Assembly (NCBI RefSeq): GCF_003584645.1
Contig: NZ_AP017928.1
Coordinates: 956,981 to 1,020,980, forward strand
Reading direction: 5' to 3'
Origin: Methylocaldum marinum
Lineage (GTDB): Bacteria; Pseudomonadota; Gammaproteobacteria; Methylococcales; Methylococcaceae
DNA: 64,000 nt
The notes beneath the pieces were generated by a model. The model was given only the letters and a program-made list of their open reading frames with translations. It did no database searches and was not told the origin of the DNA. The translations under genes were made by a program, and so were the position numbers. Within the stretch, counting starts at the first letter, position 1. Each line of letters opens with the position of its first letter. Shown piece by piece: positions 34,773 to 43,175 of the stretch.

Positions 34773-37748
34773 TCACCAAGCGGCCTCGATTTCCTGGCCG
34801 TCCTTCGAGGACAACTCGGCGAGCAGCGCCTTGGCTTCTTGCAGATCCGGCGTGTCAAACCCTTCGGTGAATGAATGGTAAATTTCCGCCAGCATCCGGC
34901 GGGCTTCTTCTATCTTGCCTTGGCGCTGCCATAACCGACTCAAGCTCACCACCGCTCGAAACTCGAATAACTTATTGCCCTGCCGCCGGGAAGTCGCGAT
35001 GGCCTTGAGAAAACAGGCCTCCGCCCCGGACTCCGGACTTTCGACTGGACAGGCCTTCAGCATGAGTACGCCTTGGAGCCGATACAGCTCCGCCTCGTAA
35101 AGGTGCTCGCCAACGCGTTCCACTTCCTTGAGTGCTTCGGTCACGGCTTCGAGACCCTCTTCGAGGCGACCACCCACGGCGCATAGATCGGCGAGCAGTC
35201 CGAAATGATGAGCCCGCATCACCTGCATGGCACTGGGCTGGTAGTTCGCCAAAGTCTGCCGGATCCGGGCAATGCCGGCGTCGACTTGTCCCTGCATGAC
35301 TTGGATCCACCCGCCCATGATGAGATGGGTCTCCTGCGCCAAGGGGATGTCATGTTCAATGCCGAGCCGTCCCAGCGCTTCGTAGTACTCGAGGATGGGC
35401 CCGGCTTCATGAGATACACAAAAGTGATGAATCCAAACGGCGGCATTCAGGGTTACGATTTGAGTGAGGGGATGTGCAAGCTCCTGCGCCCAAGTGAGGG
35501 CTGCCTCGAGGTGCGTCCTGGCCTGCTCCGGAACCCCCCTAAACCAAAGAATCATTGCAATATTAAACCGGCAAAGAATCCCCGGATCCCGACCATGCAA
35601 AAAGGCCAGGAAGCCGTGCTGCGCGGGCTCGTAGAGGGCTAGGCTCTGTTCGAAGTGTTTTCCGGCGGGCGCCAGCCTTCCGAAACATAACAAGGTGGTC
35701 CCCAGCGTTTGGTGGGCCTCCAGCAGCCACGTCGAGTCGTCCGCCTTCCGGGCTATCGCGAGGAGCTGTTCCGCCAGTTCATAGGCGGTCTGCAACTCCG
35801 CCCGCAAGTAGTAGAACGACCATAAGCCACAGAGCGCGGAGAAGAGCTGGGGCGTCTCGCCGACCATCCGGCACAGCACCCGTGCGCGGGTGTAAGCTTG
35901 CTCCACCTCGGGGGCGGTGTAGCCTTTGACGGCGATCAGCGCCGAGCCCAGGGTGATTTGGAGGGCGAGTTCGTGCTGGGTCCGCTCCGGGGTGTCGGGG
36001 AGGGCGTCGAGCAGCGCCAATCCTCGGGTGAGCAGGCCGATGGCCTCGTGCGGGGCGAGCCGCCGGAGGTCCTTCTCGGCGGCTTGTTGCAGATAGCGCA
36101 GCGCCCGGCCAAGGTTTCGGCCCTGCTCGAAGTGTACGGCCAGTTCCGCCGCGATCTCCCCGGCGCACGCGCCGTAGGCTTGCTCCAGCCGTTCGCCGAT
36201 CGCCTGATGCAGCCGCATCCGCCGCTTCGCCGTCAGCCGGCCGGACAACGCGGCTCGATACAGCACATGGCGGAAGCCATAGCGCCCCGCCATCGTGCCG
36301 TCCGGCCATTCGGCGGTGTCCCGGCACTCCAGGAACTGCTGGCGCCGCACCAGCGCTTCACACTGCGCCTCGACCGCGTCCGGTTCGAGCGCCAGCCCGG
36401 CCGCCACCGCCGCCGCCGAGAACTCGGCGCCGGCCACACTCGCCACCTCCAGGAGGTGCTGCTCGGCCGGGCTGAGCCGATCGATCTGCTGGTCGATCAT
36501 CTGCTGCAGGGTCTCCGGCATGCCGTGCTCGGCGTCTTCGAGCACGCGGAGCGAAGCGTCTTGGCCCGCGGGTTCCGGGGCTTCACGCAACGCCCCGCGA
36601 GCGTAGAGATAGGCCACCGTATGGACCATGAACAGGGGATTGCCTTCGGTGCGCCGGCTCACCCACTGCGCGAGCCGCTCGAGCGGCACGGTGGGCGCGA
36701 CGCGGGGACACCGGGCGGCCAGATAGTCGGTCACCGCCGCTTCGCTGAGGGCGCCCAGCGCCAGCTCCGCACACTGCCCGTGCACCTGCAACTCCTGCTT
36801 GAGCCCTTTCAGCGGATGCCCCCGCACGATCAGCTCCATCGGCCGATAGGTGCCGATCACCAGCAAGCGCGCCGCCTCCCGCCGCCGCGCCAGGGCGGCG
36901 AGCAGGTCCAGGGTGGCATAATCGCTCCAGTGCAGGTCCTCCAGCACCAGCACCAAGGGGGTCTCTGCCGTCACCGCTTCCAGCGCCTCCGCCATCTCCC
37001 GCAGCATCCGCTCCGGCGTTGCCGCCACCCCCTGGCGCTGCAGCTCGATCTGCTCGGCCGGGCTGAGCAGCCAGGGCAGCTGCCCGAGCCAGGTAGGGGC
37101 ATAGCGGCGCAGCAGCGCGACGAGTCGTTTGCCCTGCGGGGGCCGGCAGAGCCGGCCCAGCGCTTCCAGCACCGGCAAGTAAGCTTCGCCGGGGCCGTAA
37201 TGCTCCACGCACTGCCCTGAGGCCATCCGCAACAGCTCCCGCCGGGCGGCGGCGCCCTCCGCGAATACCTCGACCACGGTGGTCTTGCCGATGCCGGCTT
37301 CGCCGGTGACGAAGACGAGTTGACGCTCGCCGGCCAACGCCTTTTCCAGCGCCGCGTGCAGGTGTCTCAGCTCCGCATCCCGGCCGACGCACCGGGGGGA
37401 CGGAAGGGCGCTCGAAGCGGACGGTGGATGGGAGGCGCGGGGGCCGATGAAGCGATAGCCCCGGCGATGCCGGGTCTCGATGTAGCGCGGGGCCTTGGGA
37501 TCGTCGCCCAGGGCCTTGCGGATCTCGTTGATGGACGCCTTCAGGACGCCTTCGCTGACGTACTGGCGGGGCCAGAGGGCGTTGAGAATTTCGGTTTTGG
37601 TGAGCAGCCGGTCCGGGTGCTCGAGCAGGTAGCACAGCACGGCGAAGGTGCGTGGCCGCAAGACGATCGCCTGATCGCCGCGCCATAACATGGCATTGCC
37701 GGGTTCCAACCGGAACGGTCCGAACACGATTGGCATCCCTTGATTCAT
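34773..37748 (-). CDS. Winged-helix/AAA ATPase transcriptional regulator with TPR C-terminus
   Basis: 991 residues from ATG 37748, which has AAGGAA seven bases upstream; a TTG at 37838 would only lengthen it. Residues ~8-103 are an OmpR/PhoB-type wHTH (FGPFRLEPGNAMLW, ILNALWPRQYVSEGVLKASI, RHRRGYRFIG). An AAA/NACHT-like ATPase follows (Walker A GEAGIGKT at ~149, Walker B LVLVLEDLHWSD near 250). The C-terminal ~450 residues are TPR-like (FSALCGLWSFYYLRAELQTAYELAEQLLAIARKAD). This is the architecture of large ATP-dependent, ligand-sensing activators. Divergent from the gene at 38039. A truncated copy lies at 1-1516, and leader fragments sit beside vgrG2, so the original target may include the T6SS spike operon. 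Confidence 0.9.
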   Translation of the reverse strand: MNQGMPIVFGPFRLEPGNAMLWRGDQAIVLRPRTFAVLCYLLEHPDRLLTKTEILNALWPRQYVSEGVLKASINEIRKALGDDPKAPRYIETRHRRGYRFIGPRASHPPSASSALPSPRCVGRDAELRHLHAALEKALAGERQLVFVTGEAGIGKTTVVEVFAEGAAARRELLRMASGQCVEHYGPGEAYLPVLEALGRLCRPPQGKRLVALLRRYAPTWLGQLPWLLSPAEQIELQRQGVAATPERMLREMAEALEAVTAETPLVLVLEDLHWSDYATLDLLAALARRREAARLLVIGTYRPMELIVRGHPLKGLKQELQVHGQCAELALGALSEAAVTDYLAARCPRVAPTVPLERLAQWVSRRTEGNPLFMVHTVAYLYARGALREAPEPAGQDASLRVLEDAEHGMPETLQQMIDQQIDRLSPAEQHLLEVASVAGAEFSAAAVAAGLALEPDAVEAQCEALVRRQQFLECRDTAEWPDGTMAGRYGFRHVLYRAALSGRLTAKRRMRLHQAIGERLEQAYGACAGEIAAELAVHFEQGRNLGRALRYLQQAAEKDLRRLAPHEAIGLLTRGLALLDALPDTPERTQHELALQITLGSALIAVKGYTAPEVEQAYTRARVLCRMVGETPQLFSALCGLWSFYYLRAELQTAYELAEQLLAIARKADDSTWLLEAHQTLGTTLLCFGRLAPAGKHFEQSLALYEPAQHGFLAFLHGRDPGILCRFNIAMILWFRGVPEQARTHLEAALTWAQELAHPLTQIVTLNAAVWIHHFCVSHEAGPILEYYEALGRLGIEHDIPLAQETHLIMGGWIQVMQGQVDAGIARIRQTLANYQPSAMQVMRAHHFGLLADLCAVGGRLEEGLEAVTEALKEVERVGEHLYEAELYRLQGVLMLKACPVESPESGAEACFLKAIATSRRQGNKLFEFRAVVSLSRLWQRQGKIEEARRMLAEIYHSFTEGFDTPDLQEAKALLAELSSKDGQEIEAAW

Positions 37749-37809
37749 TCCCGGTTCCTTGAGGCGAGTGGTTTCGAACCGGAGAGTAACCAAAGATCCC
37801 GTTCGATGG

Positions 37810-37825
37810 TGACTGTCAGGAGTCA
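37810..37825. promoter_or_regulatory. Conserved inverted repeat upstream of regulator copy 2
   Basis: TGACT-GTCAGG-AGTCA, identical to 1579-1594 and similar to 11454-11469. It lies 62 bp upstream of the regulator start and about 215 bp upstream of the divergent gene. A candidate autoregulatory operator. Confidence 0.35.
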
Positions 37826-38038
37826 TGCTTTGAACCAAAAAATGACAGAAATTTTACGGTTTTTTAACAACACCCGAGGCAGGGGCGAGTAGCGTAAGCA
37901 CGCCGCGTTGCGGTGTTACGGTTAGTCACGCACGTGTTACCGGCGGTCGCCGGCATCCGGAAGTCTCCCGAAGCCACTAACCGGGATGACGTACCGTTCC
38001 GGCAGGATTTGACTTATCACTCTAAGGAAACAAAACCG

Positions 38039-38707
38039 ATGAAATCGAAAAAATGGCTAAGTGTTGTTTTGATCGCCGGGTGCTACGCAGCCGGGGGTGT
38101 TCATGCGGTCACTTTGCAGGTGACCGACGGCATACTGACCGGTGCGACTGGAGTGAATGTGGGCGGTAAGCTCTTTGACGTCAGTTTTCAGGATGGGACG
38201 TGTGCGGAATTGTTTTCCGGATGCGATGCCGTAGACGATTTCATGTTCGATGACGCTACGGCTTTTCTCGCCGTACAAGCTTTGTTGGATCAGGTGTTCG
38301 TGGACGGTGCCTCCGGAGCATTCGATTCGAATCCTTACCTCACGAGCGGTTGCGGTCTCGGATCCCCGTCCGGTTGCAATGTAATCGTCCCGGTGGGATT
38401 GGATGCCAATGGCTGGGCTCGCGGACGGCTGACGAAGAATGAAATTTCAGACGCTTCCGATTCCGCCTTATGGCAATTCTTTAGAGCCCCGGATTTCACT
38501 ACCGCCGATTTGCCCGGTGAGACCTGGGCCTTGTGGACACCGGCCCCGGCCTCTGTCCCCGAGGCGCCCACGCTGGTGTTGTTATCCGGCGGCCTAACGG
38601 CGATGGCCGTTGTTCGGCGACGAAGAGCCCGCGTAAGAAATCGTCCTTACGAACAAGGATTGGGTATGACGCAGAATCACCGAATCACCGGGATTGGGAG
38701 GATATGA
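38039..38707 (+). CDS. CTERM-like secreted protein
   Basis: 222 residues from ATG 38039 with AAGGAA upstream. A signal peptide (WLSVVLIAGCYAAGGVHA) is followed by a beta-rich domain with paired cysteines (GTCAELFSGCDAVDDFMFDD, SGCGLGSPSGCNVIVPVG). The C-terminus has VPEAPTLVLLSGGLTAMAVVRRRRAR, a PEP-CTERM-like motif (proline-anchored sorting site, hydrophobic stretch, arginines) with an unusual ~25-residue extension after the basic cluster. Probably exported and processed by an exosortase elsewhere in the genome. It forms a pair with the FG-GAP gene that starts directly after it. Confidence 0.72.
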   Translation: MKSKKWLSVVLIAGCYAAGGVHAVTLQVTDGILTGATGVNVGGKLFDVSFQDGTCAELFSGCDAVDDFMFDDATAFLAVQALLDQVFVDGASGAFDSNPYLTSGCGLGSPSGCNVIVPVGLDANGWARGRLTKNEISDASDSALWQFFRAPDFTTADLPGETWALWTPAPASVPEAPTLVLLSGGLTAMAVVRRRRARVRNRPYEQGLGMTQNHRITGIGRI

Positions 38708-38708
38708 G

Positions 38709-39965
38709 ATGAAAGTCGATCACGATACAAGAAGCCGTGGGGGCATGGTTCTCGATGTCGATTTTACCGATCGAGGCCGGGGCAGGGTTTTGAGGTCTTG
38801 CCTCGCCATCACCGCCGCCCTTTGGCTGACCTTGGGCCATGCTCAGCCCGAATATGCCACTGTTGTTCTCGACAACCCCACGCCCCAGGCAGACAGCTTT
38901 TTCGGCTTGGCCATGTCCGAGGTCGGGGACATAAACGGCGATGGCATTTCCGACTTCGTCGTGGGAGCGCCATATCAGATGGTGAGCTCTTCCGTTGGCT
39001 ATGGGCGGGCGTTTGTCTTCAGCGGAGCCGATCAAAGTCTGCTCCTGACCCTTAAACCGGTGTATGAGAGCTTGTTCTTCGTCTTCGGCTACACCGTGGC
39101 CGGGACGGGCGATGTGAACGAGGACGGCACACCCGATATCCTTGTACAATCTTACGCCCGAAATTTTTTCTTGCCGGGAATTCAAGTTTTTCCGAACAGG
39201 ACATATACATTCAGCGGAGCCGATCAGAGCGAACTCTACTATCCCCCAACCTGGCGAATCTCCGGGTTCGCCACGCCCACGACCGTAGCCGGAGTCAATG
39301 ACGTGAACGGCGACGGCAAGTTCGACTTGCTGGTCGGGGTGCCCGACCAAGACGTGGGCGACAATGATGGCCAAGGCCAGGCCTTTCTCGTGAGCGGAGC
39401 CAACGGTAGTTTCCTCCGTACCTTCGACGTGCCTATGCCCCGACCCGGCGCCAGATTCGGCTCCGCCGTAGCCGGGGCGGGGGACGTCAACGGCGATGGC
39501 ATCCCGGATTTGATCGTGGGGGCGCCGGGGCTGACGGTGGCCGGCAACGAGTCCCAGGGACAAAGCTTTGTCTTCAGCGGCGCCGATGGTTCTCTCCTGC
39601 ACACGCTCGATCACCCGATGCCCCAGGCTGGCGCTCGCTTTGGTTCTGCCGCAGCCGGGGTAGGCGACGTCGATGGTGACGGCATTCCCGACTTCCTGGT
39701 TGGCGCGCCGCAGCAAGATGTAGGCGGCAATATAAACCAAGGCCGAGCCTTTCTTATGAGCGGGGCCGACGGAACCCTTCTGCGCATCCTCGACGACCCG
39801 ACACCCCAAGCCGGTGGGGGGTTTGGCTGGGCTGTCGCCGGGGCCAACGATGTGAACGGCGACAGCGAACCGGATCTACTGGTAGCGGCCCCTGGACAGA
39901 ACGTGAACGGCAATAGTGGTCAAGGCCGGGTCTTTCTCTTTCTCAGTACTCGCGCGACGCCCTAA
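38709..39965 (+). CDS. FG-GAP (integrin alpha-type) repeat secreted protein
   Basis: 418 residues from ATG 38709, preceded by GGGAGGA; it starts immediately after the previous stop, so the two are probably co-translated. The signal anchor is atypically distant (CLAITAALWLTLGHAQ at ~35-50). Five to six FG-GAP repeats follow, each with a calcium-binding DxNxDGxxD loop (DINGDGISDFVVGAP, DVNGDGKFDLLVGVP, DVNGDGIPDLIVGAP, DVDGDGIPDFLVGAP) and FGxAVAGxGDV. Predicted beta-propeller on the cell surface or secreted; adhesion or ligand binding is the usual guess. No CTERM sorting signal of its own. The last repeat reads NGDSEPD, a weakened calcium loop. Confidence 0.82.
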   Translation: MKVDHDTRSRGGMVLDVDFTDRGRGRVLRSCLAITAALWLTLGHAQPEYATVVLDNPTPQADSFFGLAMSEVGDINGDGISDFVVGAPYQMVSSSVGYGRAFVFSGADQSLLLTLKPVYESLFFVFGYTVAGTGDVNEDGTPDILVQSYARNFFLPGIQVFPNRTYTFSGADQSELYYPPTWRISGFATPTTVAGVNDVNGDGKFDLLVGVPDQDVGDNDGQGQAFLVSGANGSFLRTFDVPMPRPGARFGSAVAGAGDVNGDGIPDLIVGAPGLTVAGNESQGQSFVFSGADGSLLHTLDHPMPQAGARFGSAAAGVGDVDGDGIPDFLVGAPQQDVGGNINQGRAFLMSGADGTLLRILDDPTPQAGGGFGWAVAGANDVNGDSEPDLLVAAPGQNVNGNSGQGRVFLFLSTRATP

Positions 39966-39967
39966 TC

Positions 39968-40172
39968 CAAATCGCGCATTCAATGAGGCATTCAGTTTTT
40001 AGGGCGGGTTAGGCCGCGAGTCCGTAGCCCACCGTGCGACCTCGCATCGGTGGGTTGCGCGGAGCCTGTCCTGAGCTCCGTCGAAGGGCTGACCCACCAT
40101 CGATGGGTTTCGCTTCGCTCTACCCATCCTACGATGAATGTCCACTCGAATGCCGAATGGAATTCGTTAACC
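39968..40172. repeat. GTAGGGTGGGTTAG intergenic repeat R3 (inverted)
   Basis: Begins just after the FG-GAP stop with CCAAATCGCGCATTCAATGAGGC, the inverse of the R1/R2 right flank. It continues through GGGCGGGTTAGG, GCCTGTCCTGAGCTCCGTCG and CTACCCATCCTACGATGAATG, and ends CACTCGAATGCCGAATGGAA, the inverse of the R2 left flank. Same element as R2 in opposite orientation, again directly after a secreted-protein gene. Confidence 0.75.
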
Positions 40173-40190
40173 CGACCTAGAATACCGGTT

Positions 40191-41360
40191 TCACGACATC
40201 GGGGCCGCCGGATCGTTCTTTTTGCGGAGCACTGCCAGAGGGTAGAAAGTCTCTCGCCATTGAATGCCGCCCCGCAATAAAGTGATCAGCGCCGAGCGCC
40301 ACAAAGCCCATAAGCAGAGGAGGGCGACGAAAGGCACCGATAAGCCAATGGACCAGGGATTCCCGGTGGTGTGGTTCCAATAGGCGAAAGTGCCGTGGAG
40401 AATCAGTACGGCGCAGGCATAGCCCCAGTATGGCGCTTGCGCCAAGTTCGCCAAACCCAAATACGGTATGGCAAAAGCCAGGGAAAACAGCAGTGTGAAC
40501 AAGGCCAGATGGATGAGAGAAAATCCCATGGCCGCGAAGCTGTTTTTTTCGACTCCCCGAATCAGGCCTCGAACTCCACTGTGCCAGCGGAGACTCAGAA
40601 GGTCATCGCCGATCAGGATCCGGCTGCGCAGCCCCCGTTGGCGGAATAAGCGGCCCAGCGCCATATCGTCGACCACGTCCAGTTTTACGGCTGCATGGCC
40701 TCCGCAATGCTGATAAGCCTCACTTCGGACCAGATTGAAAGCACCGACGCCGGAATAAGCGCCGCGCGCTGAACGATTGACCGCCCAGGGGCGGGTAGTC
40801 AGGACGAACAGCAGGGCAACGAACTGCGTCAGCGCGGTTTCCCAGTACCCTTGGGTCAGCGCGCGCGGCAGCAGGCAGAGGTGATCAGTCCGCTGGTCTG
40901 TCGCATTGCGCACCGCAAGGCGCAGCGTTTGACGAGCAAAGAGGACATCGCCGTCGGTGAACAGGAAATAATCTCCCGTCGCCTGCTGAGCACCCCGGTG
41001 GAGGGCATGGGTCTTGCCCAGCCAGCCGGCAGGCAACTGATCGATATGTACGACCGTAAGCCTGGGATCGGTCGTGGCTAGGCGCTCCATCAAAAGACCG
41101 GTCTGATCGGTGGAACGATCGTTAACCGCGATGATTTCAAGGGCGGGATAGTCCGAACTGAGCAGGGAGGCGAGACAGTCAGAAATCTGCGGGGCCTCGT
41201 TCCGTGCCGGAACGATGATGCTGAGCTTCGGCCAGGCGATGTCTCGACGGTCGCTCCCTGACAGCCGGCTCAACTGCGATTCTTTATAAAACCTGATCGC
41301 CCGAACGGCGCTGACCAGCCAAAACAAAGCGATTCCCCACCCCATCAGACCGAACCACAT
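40191..41360 (-). CDS. Membrane GT2 glycosyltransferase
   Basis: 389 residues. An N-terminal membrane helix is followed by a family-2 glycosyltransferase domain: KLSIIVPARNEAPQISDCLASLLSSDYP, EIIAVNDRSTDQT, YFLFTDGDVLF (DxD-type), VVDDMALGRLFRQRGLR and LRWHSGVRGLIRG (acceptor-site His). Three to four C-terminal transmembrane helices complete it. Resembles CrtQ/HpnB-like enzymes acting on lipid-linked acceptors. It is the last gene of a minus-strand run with an AhpD-like gene, arsM and arsS. In that context a role in attaching sugar to an arsenolipid or arsenosugar intermediate is plausible but inferred. Confidence 0.85.
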   Translation of the reverse strand: MWFGLMGWGIALFWLVSAVRAIRFYKESQLSRLSGSDRRDIAWPKLSIIVPARNEAPQISDCLASLLSSDYPALEIIAVNDRSTDQTGLLMERLATTDPRLTVVHIDQLPAGWLGKTHALHRGAQQATGDYFLFTDGDVLFARQTLRLAVRNATDQRTDHLCLLPRALTQGYWETALTQFVALLFVLTTRPWAVNRSARGAYSGVGAFNLVRSEAYQHCGGHAAVKLDVVDDMALGRLFRQRGLRSRILIGDDLLSLRWHSGVRGLIRGVEKNSFAAMGFSLIHLALFTLLFSLAFAIPYLGLANLAQAPYWGYACAVLILHGTFAYWNHTTGNPWSIGLSVPFVALLCLWALWRSALITLLRGGIQWRETFYPLAVLRKKNDPAAPMS

Positions 41361-41372
41361 GACTCTGCCTTT

Positions 41373-41966
41373 TCAGTCCGGCGCAGCCATTCCGTGTCCG
41401 CTCATGCAATAACCTTGGGCCGGGACTCCGAGGGCTGCGTTGAATTTGGCGGACAGGTTCTGATGGGCGGCAAGCGCGGCCAGTTCCACGATGCCGTCGT
41501 CGCCGAAGGCTTGGCGTAAACGGCCGATCAAGTCGGGATCGATTTCGATTCGCGTGCCCGTGATGGCCTCTGCATAAGCCAGGGCGGCTTTTTCGGCCTC
41601 GTTGAAGCGCGGGGATTCCCGGAAACCGGCCAGATCCTGTAATTGTTCCGGCGTCGCGCCGCGGTCCAGAGCATGGGACGCGTTGAGGTCGACGCAGAAA
41701 TGGCAAGAATTGAGCTGCGCGATGCGGGTTCGGACCAGGGCGCGCAACGTCCCGCCCAGGGGTGAGGATTTACGTTCCAGGGCCAGATTCATCAGCTGAA
41801 AGCCGAGGAAGGCGAGCGGCACGCGCGCCCAGAGGCGCACCGGTTCCGGCACGACGCCCGAGCGCCGGCGCAGCAGGGCGAGCACCGGGCGCAGGTACCA
41901 GGCATAGCGGTAGTTCTCGGAAGAATCGATAAAGCTCATGGGGGCTTCCGGTTTTCGGTCTGTCAT
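41373..41966 (-). CDS. Arsenosugar-associated AhpD/CMD peroxidase-like protein
   Basis: 197 residues from ATG 41966; longer (42035) and shorter (41939) starts are possible. Carboxymuconolactone decarboxylase/AhpD fold with the redox motif CHFCVDLNASHALDRG, preceded by LVRTRIAQLNS and followed by EKAALAYAEAITGT and a conserved AHQNLSAKFNAALGV segment. The C-terminus is YCMSGHG. Proteins of this kind recur beside arsM and arsS, where their role (redox support or detoxification) is not settled. It lies 12 bp from the glycosyltransferase and about 60 bp after arsM, so all are probably one transcript. Confidence 0.82.
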   Translation of the reverse strand: MTDRKPEAPMSFIDSSENYRYAWYLRPVLALLRRRSGVVPEPVRLWARVPLAFLGFQLMNLALERKSSPLGGTLRALVRTRIAQLNSCHFCVDLNASHALDRGATPEQLQDLAGFRESPRFNEAEKAALAYAEAITGTRIEIDPDLIGRLRQAFGDDGIVELAALAAHQNLSAKFNAALGVPAQGYCMSGHGMAAPD

Positions 41967-42025
41967 CACTCCGCGAGTCGTCGCGGTCTGAAGATCGCCA
42001 CGGGAGGTTCGATTTTGGCCCGGCT

Positions 42026-43144
42026 TCAGCAGCACTTTTCACCGCCGCATTCGGCGATCTGTCGGCCACCCTTGGTTTCCGCGGCCGGACGGCGCGTTCC
42101 CGGCGGCGCGCACCAGGCTACCGGTTCTGCGGGGATCTTGGGTTCGATACCGATGAAATGCTTCTGATAGGGACCTTCGGTCAGGGTGCGGAAGGTGCGT
42201 TCGCACACGGCGATGCGCTCGCCGCGCGGGAAGATGTGGCCTTCCTCGTCGCGCACTTCGGCGTAAGGGCCGCGATAGATGACCGCGTGTCCCCGGTCCA
42301 AGCATTCCCGGCCATAGCCCTTGAAGGCGACCAGGGTGACGGCGCGGAACTCGATGTTTTCGATGACCTGCCAGGGTTCCACTTCCCACTTGTCCAGGCA
42401 TACTGCGCTGAAGCCGGCCTGCTCGAAGGCCCGAACGAATTCCCGTTCTTCGAAAGCACCCGAGATGCAGCCGCTCCATAGCGTGGGGTCATCTTTGAGG
42501 TGCCGGGATACGGGTTCGTCGGCGACGATGTCGGATATGGCAACCCGCCCGCCGGGTTTGAGCACACGGAAAATTTCTCGCACCAATTGCGATTTTTCGT
42601 CATCCGCCACCAGGTTCAGCACGCAGTTGGAAATGACCAGGTCCACCGAGGCGTCGGCGATCAGCGGCCGGGTTTTCCGCTGCTCGGCCTGCCAGGATTT
42701 CAGGGCGGCCAGCGAAGCCGCGTCGGTGACCGGCCGTTCGGCCAGGTAGCGTTCCATTGCGGCGACGTCCAGCGCCAGGTCCTGGATATAGCCCTTATGG
42801 AAACGGACTCGGTCGCCGCCCAGTTTCTCGGCCATTTCCGACTGGTATTTGCGGGCCATGGCCAGCATGTCGTCGTTCATGTCGACACCGATGACCAGCC
42901 CTCGAGGGCCGACCAGTTGCGCCGCCATATAACAAATCTTGCCGCCGCCCGAACCCAGATCGAGCACGGTATCGCCCTTGCGCACGTAGCGGGAGGGATC
43001 GCCGCAGCCGTAATCCTTGTCGATGATTTCACGGGGCAGCAGTTTCAGAAGTTCGCGGTCGTAATCCACCGGGCAACACAAGGCTTCCTGTTTCTCGCGG
43101 GCGCCTTCGGAATAGCGTTCTCGTACCGATTTTTCTACCGACAT
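42026..43144 (-). CDS. arsM: Arsenite methyltransferase ArsM (arsenosugar type)
   Basis: 372 residues. SAM-dependent methyltransferase core: DTVLDLGSGGGKICYMAAQLVG (motif I), VIGVDMNDDMLAMARKYQ (motif II), DLVISNCVLNLVADD and FRVLKPGGRVAISDI. Cysteines likely to bind As(III) include CCPVDYD near residue 24, SNCVLN and WSGCISGAF. Unlike short ArsM proteins it carries a ~120-residue C-terminal extension (YGRECLDRGHAVIYRGPYAEVRDEEGH, PRGERIAVCERTF) ending in GGEKCC. That is the form found with arsS in arsenosugar clusters. It converts arsenite to methylated species that feed ArsS chemistry. Confidence 0.9.
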   Translation of the reverse strand: MSVEKSVRERYSEGAREKQEALCCPVDYDRELLKLLPREIIDKDYGCGDPSRYVRKGDTVLDLGSGGGKICYMAAQLVGPRGLVIGVDMNDDMLAMARKYQSEMAEKLGGDRVRFHKGYIQDLALDVAAMERYLAERPVTDAASLAALKSWQAEQRKTRPLIADASVDLVISNCVLNLVADDEKSQLVREIFRVLKPGGRVAISDIVADEPVSRHLKDDPTLWSGCISGAFEEREFVRAFEQAGFSAVCLDKWEVEPWQVIENIEFRAVTLVAFKGYGRECLDRGHAVIYRGPYAEVRDEEGHIFPRGERIAVCERTFRTLTEGPYQKHFIGIEPKIPAEPVAWCAPPGTRRPAAETKGGRQIAECGGEKCC

Positions 43145-43175
43145 TATGGGATCTCCAGGGTCTTTGTTCCAACTT

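Noticed and set aside
35898-37220. 440-residue plus-strand frame opposite the regulator
   Set aside because: Antisense shadow; no ribosome site or domain.
36583-37686. 367-residue minus frame rich in Arg, Gly and Ala (also at 351-1454)
   Set aside because: An alternate frame of the regulator gene; the wHTH-AAA frame explains the region.
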